From Prorocentrum cordatum (taxonomy: Eukaryota; Sar; Dinophyceae; Prorocentrales; Prorocentraceae), in the NCBI GenBank assembly GCA_963575745.1, contig CAUYUJ010022559.1, forward strand, positions 1 to 50,000: DNA of 50,000 nucleotides. The letters run 5' to 3'. The notes under the pieces are model-generated. The model was given only the letters and a program-made list of their open reading frames with translations, did no database searches and had not been told where the DNA came from. Below, one piece after another: positions 30,051-39,587 of this stretch (its first letter is position 1; each line of letters starts with the position of its first letter). The translations under genes and the position numbers were made by a program.

Positions 30051-30465
30051 GCCTGCTGCTGGTCTTGCTCCCTCAGGAGCCCTCCCGCCAGCAGCCTCCG
30101 CGCGACGCCGCGGCAGCGGGTCTGCCGGCACAACACGCCCTCGGGCGTAATGCCGCGCCGCGCCAGGATCGACGGGAGGCGGGAGGGGTCAGGAGAAGAT
30201 GCCGATGCCGCCCCCCAGATCCTGGCGTTTGGAGGGGAGCATCGAAGCTTCAATTTTCCAGGGTTTGAAGTTTGAGGTTTCTAGCGTTTTCGTTGGTTCG
30301 CGGCGGCCTTCAGCCTCGGGGGGCCTTCCAGCAGCTGCGCCTCTCCGAGGGCTTTCCAGGGGTGCCCAGATCGTCCCGAGCGGCCGACTGAGGCCCGAAT
30401 TATGACCCGAAGATCGCCAGAATCCTGAGATCCTAGCGGCGTCGCATTGTTCGTGGTAATTTGTG
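30051..30465. other. Unrecognised sequence
   Basis: GC-rich again; nothing recognised. Confidence 0.4.
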
Positions 30466-30470
30466 AGTTT

Positions 30471-30580
30471 GCCTTGTTTCGGACCCCGGGGCTCTGGCAG
30501 ATGGATCTGGCTCGAAAAATGCTGCAGATCGATTGGGGTTCAGGGCTCTGGTCGATTTGTTGTGTACGTGCGATGTTGTA
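30471..30580 (+). repeat. Dispersed repeat B, third copy
   Basis: TTGTTTCGGACCCCGGGGCTC, GATCTGGCTCGAAAAATGCTGC, GGGGTTCAGGGCTCTGGTCG. Matches 14805-14904 and 28825-28925. Confidence 0.6.
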
Positions 30581-31490
30581 TTTTTGTTGGTGACCCAGGA
30601 TCTCAGGGAAGGTGCTGATACCGTTACCCTCGTCGCAACGGCTGGATTGGATTGGATATTTTGGTCAGAACCCTCCCCGATAGGTCAGGGAGTAGCGCCA
30701 ACCCCAGGGGTCCAACGTCAAGGTTCGAGCTTCGAGGAAGGAGGGCCTCGGGTGTTCTTCGTCCTTTCGTCCCCTCTGGGACGCTCCGCGTCGCCACGGC
30801 TGGATTCCCCTCGGAACTCTGGTCAGCGAGTCCTTCTCAGAGGAGATCGGAGGATCGATGCTTGGCTCCCGGGTCCAGACCTCCGCAAACATCCAACGTC
30901 TTGTACCAGTCAACCCGCATAGTAAGGATAAGCAATTTCCCAAGGTTGCCCTTGCATCCTTTCTCTTCGGCCCATCCTTGGCCGCTTTCGTTGGCCGCGC
31001 CTCACTGGCAAAGTGTCGACGTGGCCTTCCAAGGCCCTTGCACCCTCACCGTGCGTCCTTATGATACGGCGGTGTCATTGTAGATATCAAGACGGGTGGG
31101 TTTTCGCCTCTTTCGGCCATCGGCGGGTCTTGCCAGGCCTAGGGCCCGACGAATGAGTCGAGATGAAACGCTGGCCTTGGGGCAAGTGTCGGGGCTTCTG
31201 GGGACCCCGTGTGGAGAATGTCAAGACATCGGATTTTCGGGCCCCCCCGACTCAACATGATAGAAGCGGCATGTCCGGTCGAGTCCACAGAACAGAGACG
31301 GCTGGCTTTTGCATGCATTCGGCATCTCGAGGCTGGTGTGAAGAAAGGTGCGACGTCGGAGGAGAGAGTTCTTCCCATTTGGGGAAAAATGTCGACGGTA
31401 CACGTGTCCGGGCATGTTTTGCCCATGGGTGCCTGGCGGCCTCTGGAGGCCTCCAGTGGCGGTTAGCGACCCCTGGCGCAGAGGCAGAGG
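30581..31490. other. Unrecognised sequence with CGCCACGGCTGGATT motifs
   Basis: CGTCGCAACGGCTGGATT (about 30630) and CGTCGCCACGGCTGGATTCC (about 30790) match a motif at 40115. No gene recognised. Confidence 0.4.
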
Positions 31491-31494
31491 ATCG

Positions 31495-31597
31495 AGGAGG
31501 AGGAGGAGGAGCAGGAGGAGGAGGAGGAGGAGGAGGATGAGGCGCCGCCATCAACGATGACGTTGGCGACGACGGCGAGGACGGCGACGACGGCGAG

Positions 31598-31629
<32 letters not shown>

Positions 31630-31632
31630 GGG
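31495..31632. repeat. (GGA)n then (GACGGCGAC)n arrays
   Basis: GGA triplets to 31538, a 20-base break, then GACGGCGA units passing to pure GAC. Confidence 0.9.
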
Positions 31633-31649
31633 CAGCTACATGTGCTGAG

Positions 31650-31895
31650 GCAGCTCGAGCTTGAGATCCACATCAGTTCGGTCAGGACTCGGATGCAAAG
31701 GAGGACTCGATCCACAACACTGTAGAGCACAATCGCGGCATGGCACATCGCAATTCAGTACGGCGCAGCACAGCACAGCCCTCGGCACGGTACATCAAGA
31801 TCGATACACTCAGCATTGTAGTTGCCCGTCGCCCAATCAGGTGTTTTTAGAAACGCTGCCATGCTTTACATTTCTATATTCCTTTCCGGATTCGT
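31650..31895 (+). repeat. Dispersed repeat Q, long copy 1
   Basis: GGCAGCTCGAGCTTGAG, CAGTTCGGTCAGGACTCGGATG, then CTGCCATGCTTTACATTTC at the 3' end. Matches 39588-39830 over about 240 bases. The 3' end is shared with shorter copies at 41503 and 49465. GCTCGAGCTTGAG resembles a tRNA B box, so a SINE is possible. Confidence 0.6.
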
Positions 31896-32090
31896 GGGTC
31901 GATCATGTTTCCAGCGGATCGGGAGGGGATACCGGCCTGCCTGGTATTGGACGAGCTTATATTTAGGATGAGTGACGGGGCAGGATCGTATTGAAAATCA
32001 CAAGACGAGAAAGGGAATCGTTAATTCCCGAGGGGCGGGGGTTAAACTCGCTAGACCCTAATATTCTTCCAGAGCGGCGAATCAGCGTTG
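31896..32090. other. Unrecognised sequence
   Basis: Nothing recognised. Confidence 0.4.
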
Positions 32091-32094
32091 TGAA

Positions 32095-32290
32095 ATATAT
32101 GTCGTGCATTCGATGCTGTGCATTAAATGTGGTGATGTCAATATATACATGTATACGTATATATTTTGATACGTATATGTGCAATCTAGTGGAACATGCA
32201 CTGTGCAACCCAAATTGTGCAATCCATGTGGTGCAGTCAATCTATGTGGTGCAATGTGCGTTGTGCAATCCATGTAGAGCACCCACTGTG
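32095..32290. repeat. ATGTGGTGCAATC-type minisatellite with TATACGTATA block
   Basis: A TATACATGTATACGTATATA block is followed by CATGTGGTGCAGTCAATC-type units of about 17-20 bases. Same word family as 4140-4330. Confidence 0.65.
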
Positions 32291-32440
32291 TCGTCGACGA
32301 GGCGGCGGCAGCGACAACATTGCCGCCAAACCGCCACACCGGCCCAGACGACGGGCGTCGACGAGGCGGCGACGTGGCGGCGATTGTGCTTACGTAGCCG
32401 CCAGAGCGACACAGCGGCCCAGACGACGGGCGGAGATGAG
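32291..32440 (+). repeat. 75-bp doublet, GGCCCAGACGACGGGCG
   Basis: GGCCCAGACGACGGGCG ends two similar units 75 bases apart (32341 and 32416), each with CGACGAGGCGGCG. Confidence 0.65.
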
Positions 32441-32640
32441 GGTACCAGCAGGAGGAGGAGGACGAGGAGGAGGAGTAGTTTATTATTTCACAGCGAGGAC
32501 ATGTCAGAGAGCTCCCCTCCCTGTGCAGGAGACAGCCGTGGAAGAAGGGGATCCAGTGGCAGCGGCCGCCACGCAGACGGGGGAGTGCTGCGCGCCGCCG
32601 CTCACCGACGCGCAGCAGGACGCCCACCGTCGGCGCGGCT
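32441..32640. other. Unrecognised sequence
   Basis: A short GGA run at 32450-32475; otherwise nothing recognised. Confidence 0.4.
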
Positions 32641-32737
32641 AGACGACGGCGTCAAAGTCGTCGTCGTCGTCGACGGCGCCGTCGCCGTCGTCGTCGTCGA
32701 AGTCGTCGCTGTCATTGTCGTCGACGTCATCGTCCTC
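32641..32737. repeat. (GTC)n impure array
   Basis: GTC triplets with GCC and GAC interruptions. Confidence 0.9.
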
Positions 32738-32882
32738 CCCAATCGGGCACCAGTCATGCTCGCGTCTCGAAAGAAGTACGTCTGATTATTCTCAACCATC
32801 CTGCGGAGATGGGTCTTCGTTTTGAAGAAACAGCGCCCCGCGTTCCTTCCTCTCCCTCCTGCTCTCCTCCTTCCCCCCCTCC

Positions 32883-32963
32883 GTCATCATCATCATCATA
32901 ATCATCATCATCATCATCAGCATCATCAGCATCATCATCATCATAATCATCATCATTATCATT

Positions 32964-33001
<38 letters not shown>

Positions 33002-33002
33002 T

Positions 33003-33056
<54 letters not shown>

Positions 33057-33145
33057 GCCATCATCATCAGCAACATCATCACCGCCGTCACCATCACCAT
33101 CATCGTCATCATTATCACCGTCGTCATCACTATTATCGACACTAA
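32883..33145. repeat. (ATC)n array
   Basis: About 260 bases of ATC triplets with scattered ATT, CAG and CGT variants. It gives poly-His, poly-Asp and poly-Met frames. Confidence 0.95.
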
Positions 33146-33169
33146 GTTCGGCACACCCCTCACACGTTT

Positions 33170-33790
33170 CGTGGCGGCTCCCCCCATCCAGTACAGCGCT
33201 TCGTGGCCCCGAAGGGAGCTCCACCGATGGTCCCAGCGGCGGAACTCGCATGCGTCCCCCACGCCCAGTACAGCGTTTCGTGGCCCATAAAGAGCTCCAC
33301 CGAAGCTCCCAATGGCGGAACTCGCATGCGCCCCTGCCACCCAGAACAGCGCTACGTGGCCCCATAGGGAGCTCCGGCGAAGGTCCCAGTGGCGGAACTC
33401 GCATGCGTCCCCCCCCACACAGTACAGCGTCTAATGACCCCATAGGGAGCTCCACCGACGGTCCCAGTGGCGGAACTCGCATGCGTCCCCCCCCACCCAG
33501 TACAGCGTTTCGTGGCCCCAAAGGGAGCTCCGGCGAAGGTCCCAGTGGCGAACTTCTCATCTGTCCCCCCGCCAAGTACAGCGTTTCGTGGCACCAAAGG
33601 GAGCTGCACGAAACGTCCCAGTGGCGGATTCGCATGAGCCCCCCCTGCCCAGTACAGCGTTTCGTGGCCCCATAGGGAGTTCCACCGAAGGTCCCAGCGG
33701 CAGAACTCGTATGCGTCTCCGCCACCGAGTACAGCGCGTGGCCCCATAGGGAGTTCCACCGAAGGTCCCAGTTGCGGAGCTCGCCGTCGC
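33170..33790 (+). repeat. 77-bp tandem array, eight copies
   Basis: AGTACAGCGTTTCGTGGCCC has ACAGCG at 33193, 33270, 33346, 33424, 33502, 33578, 33654 and 33731, spacings 76-78. Units carry GGGAGCTCCACCG and GTCCCAGTGGCGGAACTCGC. The period is not a codon multiple, yet a 416-codon minus-strand frame (32754-34004) crosses it because indels rephase it. I do not regard that as a gene. Confidence 0.95.
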
Positions 33791-33797
33791 CGTCGCT

Positions 33798-33857
<60 letters not shown>

Positions 33858-33860
33858 TGG
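33779..33860. repeat. (GTC)n array
   Basis: About 25 GTC triplets abutting the 77-bp array. The ATC array lies on its other side. Confidence 0.95.
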
Positions 33861-34155
33861 GGTCGAGGGCCCCGGGGGTTCCGTATGCGGGGGGGGCGGG
33901 AGTGTCGGAGGCGTTTGGACCTCGTGAGAGGCGTGCCGACATGGGCGTCGACATTCATGCGCATAGACTCGCTCGCGCGCAGGCTCATTCATAGTCAGAC
34001 TCACTCGCGCTCGGACTGCCCTGCCCCCAGTCTCTCGTGCTCAGACCCATCGACTTCGTTCGTGCAGTGTAACTCGCCACACATGTCGGCACGCCCCTCA
34101 CACGGCTCGTGGCCCCATGGGCAGCGCCACCGAAGACGAGATGCAGACTTTGAGT
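33861..34155. other. Unrecognised sequence
   Basis: AGACTCACTCGC-type words recur loosely around 33960-34020. No gene recognised. Confidence 0.4.
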
Positions 34156-34159
34156 ATTC

Positions 34160-34530
34160 GCAGGGCTGACTTTTCTTGTCGGCCTCGGTCTCCGGGGGGC
34201 CCTCGCAGGGCCTCGGGGCCGTTGACAGAGCGATTCGGGATGACCGACGAGCCCTGGGCAAAGGTTCTGGGCACCGCGTCATGAAACGATCTTTTTTGAT
34301 TCGCGGGTCGAGAGCGCACCTCTTCCGGTCGAAGCTAAGCGGGCTGCGCGAAGCTTGAATTAACCAGGGATGGGGGAGGAGCAGGGGGGGCGCAGCCTCA
34401 GAACGAGGCCGGGAGGAGGCAAAGCCTCGGAATCAGGCGGTGCCGAAGCCGACGTACTTGCAAAGGAGCGCCTTCTCCATGAACCCGGTGGCGAAGTACC
34501 GCCGCGTCATGAAATAATCAAGGCATCGCA
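34160..34530 (+). repeat. Dispersed repeat A copy interrupted by a SINE
   Basis: The core GGCCTCGGTCTCCGGGGGGC, CTCGGGGCCGTTGACAGAGC, CGATTCGGGATGACC runs to the tail word CGCGTCATGAAA. The tail then resumes at 34502 after the inserted element. The other copies have an uninterrupted tail of the GTTGCGAAAAAATCACG type. Confidence 0.6.
34288..34501 (+). mobile_element. SINE-like element, copy 2, with 13-bp target-site duplication
   Basis: CCGCGTCATGAAA is present intact at 34275-34287 and 34502-34514 and encloses 214 bases. Inside, 34297-34472 matches copy 1 (1983-2158) base for base in length, with about seven mismatches. The 5S-A-box-like GAAGCTAAGCGGG is at 34331-34343. The 3' extension beyond 34472 differs from copy 1, as tails of short retroposons often do. 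An RNA polymerase III promoter and mobilisation by another element's enzymes are inferred from SINE biology. Confidence 0.75.
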
Positions 34531-35094
34531 TGTCTGGTTAGCGTTTTCTCATTCACCGCTTTGCCGATCGGCGCGGGCCCTCGCACCCCCGCCCCTCCCC
34601 CCATCCCACCCCCTGGAGTAGATCTTGGCTGTCTTGGGCCCCTGATTCGAGCCGGCGGGGTCCCTCCCTCACAGGACGCACTGCTGCGAACAGTCGCACT
34701 AAAGCAGAGGTTCGGAGCCAGACCCCCCACCCTCCCCTCCTTTCGCCCAATGTCGAAACGCCGAATCAAATAAGAAAACGCTCGCCTGGGATGGTTGAGG
34801 TTCAAAGGTTTTTGATACGTTTGGGGCTCCAGGGGCCCGCTTCGGATCCTGGGGCCGTCCAGGGATCGGTCCGGCACGGACGACTACTGTGACCCAGAAT
34901 TCAGGGCCCGGGACGCTGCAGACCAAGACTTGGCGAGATCCAGAGGGAGGAACCGAGGGATGGAGAATGTTACGATCCATGGCTGCAGTATCCCTCGTTG
35001 TGCCAATGTCCTAGTTTACCAACGTTCCCGTTCACGGGGTCCTGACACATGGACCATATGGACCCTAGGAGAGGCTTGTTGCATGTTGCACGAA
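34531..35094. other. Unrecognised sequence
   Basis: No gene recognised. GGGGCTCCAGGGGCCCGC at about 34828 recalls the core of repeat A but the rest does not match. Confidence 0.4.
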
Positions 35095-35310
35095 ATGTGG
35101 GTCTGGCGTCGTCGTCGTCGTCGTGTCGTCGTGTCCGTCGTCGGCGATCGATGATCTTGAATGATGTTTTGTTCTCTTTGAGCCTCTGGGAGGCTTCTCG
35201 TAGCCACCGTCGGATCCGTCTTGAGATCTTCGCCAGAACGTGCCCATGGAAGGTGCATCGACGACGACGTCGACGTCGCCGTCGTCGTCGTCGTGGATTC
35301 GGATGTTTCT
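35095..35310. repeat. Scattered (GTC)n and (GAC)n runs
   Basis: GTC runs lie at about 35107-35135 and 35268-35303. An inverted GACGACGTCGACGTC core sits near 35262. Confidence 0.8.
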
Positions 35311-35400
35311 GTGAGGCATTTCTGCTGGGTCCTCGTAACCACGGCTAGGCGCAGCTCGAGAAACTGTTCAGGATGGGCTTGAGGAGGGGCCGGCAGGACC
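35311..35400. other. Unrecognised spacer
   Basis: Nothing recognised. Confidence 0.4.
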
Positions 35401-35415
35401 GATGTTGATGAGATG

Positions 35416-35451
35416 TTGCTCGCACGACGATCCCGACGACGACGAGGAACA

Positions 35452-35520
<69 letters not shown>

Positions 35521-35537
35521 GCGGCGGCGACTGCGAC
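35416..35537. repeat. (GAC)n passing into (GGC)n
   Basis: About 20 GAC triplets, then GGC triplets, then mixed. Confidence 0.95.
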
Positions 35538-36145
35538 GGCCGCGGTGACGACTACGAGGGCGAGGACGCGGACGGAGAAATGTTTGCCGTCGGCGACGGC
35601 GGCGATCCTCAGATCGGGTTGCCAAGGGCAAACAAAGGAGTGACGGCTGGTATGTCAATGTGTTTGGCCTGTGGAATTCCGTTTCGGTCCCCAGAAGTTT
35701 CAGATTTCTTGATGTTTTGCGTTTCCCCGCCAGCCCCATCCAGAAACGATTCCAAGGCGAGTTGCCTTGATCGGGGAAATGTAGGAGCAAGCAGTGTAGT
35801 GGAGACGGGGGGGTAGCCGTCAATCCTTAGCTCGAGATCAGCCTGAGCAGGCCCATGAGTCAATCATTGATTCTCAGATCTTTCGATATGGGAACCTCTT
35901 GGCAGCTCACTTGGGCAGCACTCTTGAGGCTCTATTTGGCCCCTATTGGGGGCCTTGCGCGACATCTGGCGGCAATATTGGACATCATCGATCAGACACA
36001 TGGGAAGCGGAAACAGTTGAGACGGCCACAAGCATTGATGTTCTTTCATGTTTGGCGTGCTTTGGGGTTTTCCGATGCGTTCTGAGGAGGTTCCGTGTAG
36101 CCACCCGTCGCCGCCACCATCGCCGCTGGATTGTTTTCCATTTCT
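35538..36145. other. Unrecognised sequence
   Basis: No conserved gene or RNA recognised. Confidence 0.4.
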
Positions 36146-36565
36146 CTGCATCGCTTCGCATTGCAATCGCATTGCATTGCATTGACTTGTTGCGCATTGC
36201 TTTGCAATGCTGACGCAATTGCATTGATGCGCATTGCTTTGTATTGATTCGCATTGCTTTGCGTCGCAATGCATTGCACTGTAATCGCATTGCATTGCAG
36301 TCGCATTGCGTTGCAATCGCATTGCATTGCATTGCACACGCATTGCTTTCCATTACCGTGCATTGCATTGCAGTGCTCTGCCTTGCTCAGCTTTGCTTTG
36401 CGTTGCATTGTTTTGTTTTGTTTTGATTTGCCATGCTTTGCATTTCTCAAGCATTGCTTTGAATTGCTTTGCGCCGCATAGATTGCACTAATTGGATCGC
36501 AACACCTAGGCTGAACCACATTGAGTGCGCCGCAAAGATTGCACCGCACCGCGTAGCTTTTCAAG
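36146..36565. repeat. GCATTG/GCATCG array, locus 2
   Basis: GCATTGC, GCAATCGCATT and TTGCATTGC words dominate. It ends, like locus 1 at 11208, in GATTGCACTAATTGGATCGC and ACCACATTGAGTGC-type units. The two loci are in the same orientation. Confidence 0.85.
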
Positions 36566-36812
36566 AAACCACTGTTTGCAGTTGGCGCTGGATCACATTT
36601 TTGGCGGGCATGGTGCGCATGCAGGCGCGGGCAGTATGAGGTTCCCCCCGCCGTCCCTGTCAAAAGGCAGTACAAGTGATCACGAGTGCCCGAACATGAT
36701 TCGCACATTTCCGCAAAGTGCACTTTGCATGGTGTTGTTAGAGATGGTGTGTGTCGGGGGGTCAGCATTTGCTCGAGTTGGTTACTAATTAAAAGCGTTT
36801 GTCAAGTTTCCA
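36566..36812. other. Unrecognised sequence
   Basis: Nothing recognised. Confidence 0.4.
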
Positions 36813-36814
36813 GC

Positions 36815-36910
36815 GGGAGCGCCGCAAGCTGCCTCGCTCACTCCCACCCGCCATCTCACTACATAAGTAGCACCAGGATCTCAGAATAGGCAGGGGCGTC
36901 TATCGACAAC
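36815..36910 (+). repeat. Dispersed repeat V, copy 2
   Basis: CCGCAAGCTGCCTCGC, ATAAGTAGCACC, GGCGTCTATCG, as at 16410-16500. It runs directly into repeat W. Confidence 0.55.
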
Positions 36911-37200
36911 CATCGGGGACCAATGCAGACGCCAGCCAGGTGCACGACGCCCTCGAGGTGAGCCTCGTGTGCTGGGTGCGCCACGCGCACCAGGTGCGCC
37001 AGTAACCCGCGGCTGGTGCGCCAGATGCGCGACGTGCTCCACACGCGCCCGTGAAGGCCACGTGCTCCAACCTCGCCAGGAGAGTCAACTGAATGTCGCG
37101 CACAGAGTGCGCGAGGTGCGCCAGCGCATGTCGCATCACACATCTGATGATGTTCGGGTGCGCTGCGATTACTTTGCAGTATCTTTTGACAGGGACCGTG
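36895..37200 (+). repeat. GGTGCGCCAG-type dispersed repeat W, copy 2
   Basis: GGGGACCAATGCAGACGCC lead-in, then CAGGTGCGCCAG units, then CATCACACATC and TTGACAGGGACC. Layout as at 21840-22150. Confidence 0.6.
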
Positions 37201-37370
37201 TTGCCAGCATTGCGTGCTGTGCCTGCGCCCGCAATCAACCTGCATGTGTTTTTCCCGGACAGGGCGTGAGCACAGGGTTCTCTTTTAGTGGGTTAACCCC
37301 CTGGCCTCGACTTGCGTGGGGCCGGCGAATGAAAAGATGAGGTAGTGTAGGTCCGGCGAATCAAAAAAGA
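37201..37370. other. Unrecognised spacer
   Basis: Nothing recognised. Confidence 0.4.
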
Positions 37371-37711
37371 CGAGGATGTCCCAGGTGAAACGCTGGTGTT
37401 TGAAATTCCGATCGGTAAACATATGGTAAAGTATACATGTTCGTTTGTTGCAGATGTCTCGAGCGCAACAGTGGGTTTGCATAATTTGTTGAGGATTTCT
37501 CAAGCGAAACGCTTGCCAGAATTCAGAGGATGTCTCAGGTGAAAGCCCAGGTATTCCGGATGTCTCGAGCGAGACGCTTGGTTTCACGGGTCCAGGTGGC
37601 CCAGGCAGATTTCTAGCATGAGGATGTGTTGAGGATCTCTCGAGCGAGACGCTTGTTTTCACGCGTCCATGTCGCCAATGCAGATGTCTAGCATGAGGAT
37701 TTGTTGAGAAC

Positions 37712-37745
<34 letters not shown>

Positions 37746-38070
37746 AGAGAGAGAGAGAGAGGGAGACGATTGTTTTCACGTGTCCAGATCGCCCAGGCGG
37801 ATGTCTAGCATTAGGAGGTGATGAGGATGTGTTGAGCGAAACACTGACACGTGTTCAGGTCGCCCAGGCATATGTCCAGCATGAGGATTATGGCAGGATG
37901 TCTCGAGTGAAGCGCTTGTTTTCACGCGTCCAGGTTGTCCAGACAGATGTCTAGCATGAAGAGGTGTTGAGAACGTCTCGAGCGAGACGCTTGATTCCAC
38001 GTGTCCAGGTCGCCCAGGCGGATGTCTAACATGAGGATTTGGGCAGGATGTCTCGAGCGAACCGCTTGTC
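37371..38070 (+). repeat. 75-bp satellite array with TC/GA insertion
   Basis: Units read TCTAGCATGAGGAT, GTCTCGAGCGAGACGCTTG, TTTTCACGCGTCCAGGTCGC. The CTAGCATG word lies at 37613, 37688, 37805, 37876, 37951 and 38026 (spacings 75, 117, 71, 75, 75). The 117 spacing contains a TC run followed by a GA run at 37712-37763. Units before 37613 are shorter and more diverged. It is related to the 64-bp array at 38590. Confidence 0.9.
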
Positions 38071-38089
38071 GCACCAGAGTGCGTCGCAG

Positions 38090-38460
38090 TCCAACCCCGC
38101 CTGTCCGTGGGGCGTCCTCCTGGCGCGCTGGCGCGTCCCCTGGCGCGTCCCTTGCGACGTTCTGGCGTGACGTTGCCCTGGCACGTGCGCTAGCACGCCA
38201 CTCGGCGTGGCACGTTCCCTGGTCCGTCCTCTGTCGCGGTTCCTGGCTCGTCCCCAGGCGTTTCCCCTGCCCGTTCTGTGGCGCGCCCCTTTGCAACGTC
38301 GCTTGGCATGACGTCCTCTGGCCGCCCCATGGCACGTGCCTCGGCACGTCCCGTGGCAGGCCCCTGACACGTCCAGGGCATGTCCCCTGATACGTCCCCT
38401 GGCACGTCACCTGGCGCATCCCCTCTTGCGCCCCTGGCACATCCTGTGGCGCGTCCGTGA
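38090..38460 (+). repeat. CCTGGCACGTC-type short repeats
   Basis: About 12-base units of CCTGGCGCGTCC or CCTGGCACGTCC. A short patch of the same word is at 39835-39895. Confidence 0.8.
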
Positions 38461-38589
38461 GCCTGTGCCCCGTGTCGTGTCGTTCCTTTTCGGAGCTGAG
38501 TCGGACTTCGAGGTCGAGTTGGTTGAACATCCTCCACGTTTCCACTTCATGGTGGCCCGGAGCTGGAAGCACGGGTTTTTTACTTGTGC
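38461..38589. other. Unrecognised spacer between arrays
   Basis: Nothing recognised. Confidence 0.4.
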
Positions 38590-39420
38590 GGGCCACCTAC
38601 TGGGGGCTATCTAACATGTGGTCAACTGGGGGCCCCAGCATGGGTATCTGTCATGGTGGTCTCGAGCTGGAACCAAATGTTTTCACGTGTCCAGGCCACC
38701 CACGCGGGGATATCTAACATGTAGTTTCCGAGCTGGAGCCACGTGTTTTCACATGTCCAGGCCACCCAGAGGGGTATCTAACATGGTGGTCCCGAGCTGG
38801 ACCACGTGTTTTCATATGTCCAGGCCACCCAGGGGGGTACCTAACATTGTGGCCCCGAGCTGGGACCACGCTCTTTTACGTGTTCAGGTCACAGGTGGGG
38901 TTATCTAACATGGTGCTCCCAGGCTGGAGCCATGTAATTTTACATGCCCAGGCAGCCCAGAGTGCGTATCTAAGATTGTTGCTCCTTGCCCCTGGCTGGA
39001 ACCACGCGGTTCCATCTGCCGAGGCCACCCAGAGGGGTATCTAACATGGTGGCACCGAGCTGGAACCAAGTGCTTTCACGTGTCCAGGCCACCCAGAAAG
39101 GGTATATAACATGGTGGCCACGGGCTGGAAGCTCGTTCTTTATCGTGTCCACGCCACCCAGAGGGGTGTATAACACGATTCCCCCGAGCCGAGCTGGAAC
39201 CGTGTGTTTTTAGCGGGGGGGGGGCATAAGAGCCAGACGCAATCAATGAATCGACACCAGGGGTGTAATGACCTGGCGCAGCTTCTTTGGCTTGAGATTT
39301 TCCAGATTTCCTAGTGGGGTACCTAACATGGCGGTCCCGAGCTGGAACCACGTGTTTTCACATGTGTCCAGGCCACCCAGGGGGGTATCTAACATAGAGT
39401 TCCCGAGCTGGAACCGCGGT
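38590..39420 (+). repeat. 64-bp satellite array, sister of the 75-bp array
   Basis: Units read GTATCTAACATGGTGGTCCC, GAGCTGGAACCACGTG, TTTTCACATGTCCAGGCCAC, CCAGAGGGG. The CTAACATG word recurs every 63-71 bases from 38648 to 39170, then at 39322 and 39389 after a 120-base interruption (about 39200-39310). The order CTAxCATG, CGAG, TTTTCACxTGTCCAGG, CCCAG is shared with the 37.4-kb array. Confidence 0.9.
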
Positions 39421-39586
39421 CGCGGTCGTCGCCTTCGCCGTCGTTGTCGTAGTCGGCGCTTCGGCCCGCCCCTGCTCGATGCATTTCGCCTCGGTTCGGA
39501 CTCGCACTTATGATTTCGACGAGTTGCGGAACATGATATGTGCATAAGGTCTCGGCTGCAATCCGCTCTGATCGAGCAATCCGCCC
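39421..39586. other. Unrecognised spacer
   Basis: Nothing recognised. Confidence 0.4.
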
Positions 39587-39587
39587 A

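Noticed and set aside
32754-34004. A 416-codon Asp-rich minus-strand protein
   Set aside because: It crosses the ATC array, the 77-bp array and the GTC array; each part is explained by repeat translation.
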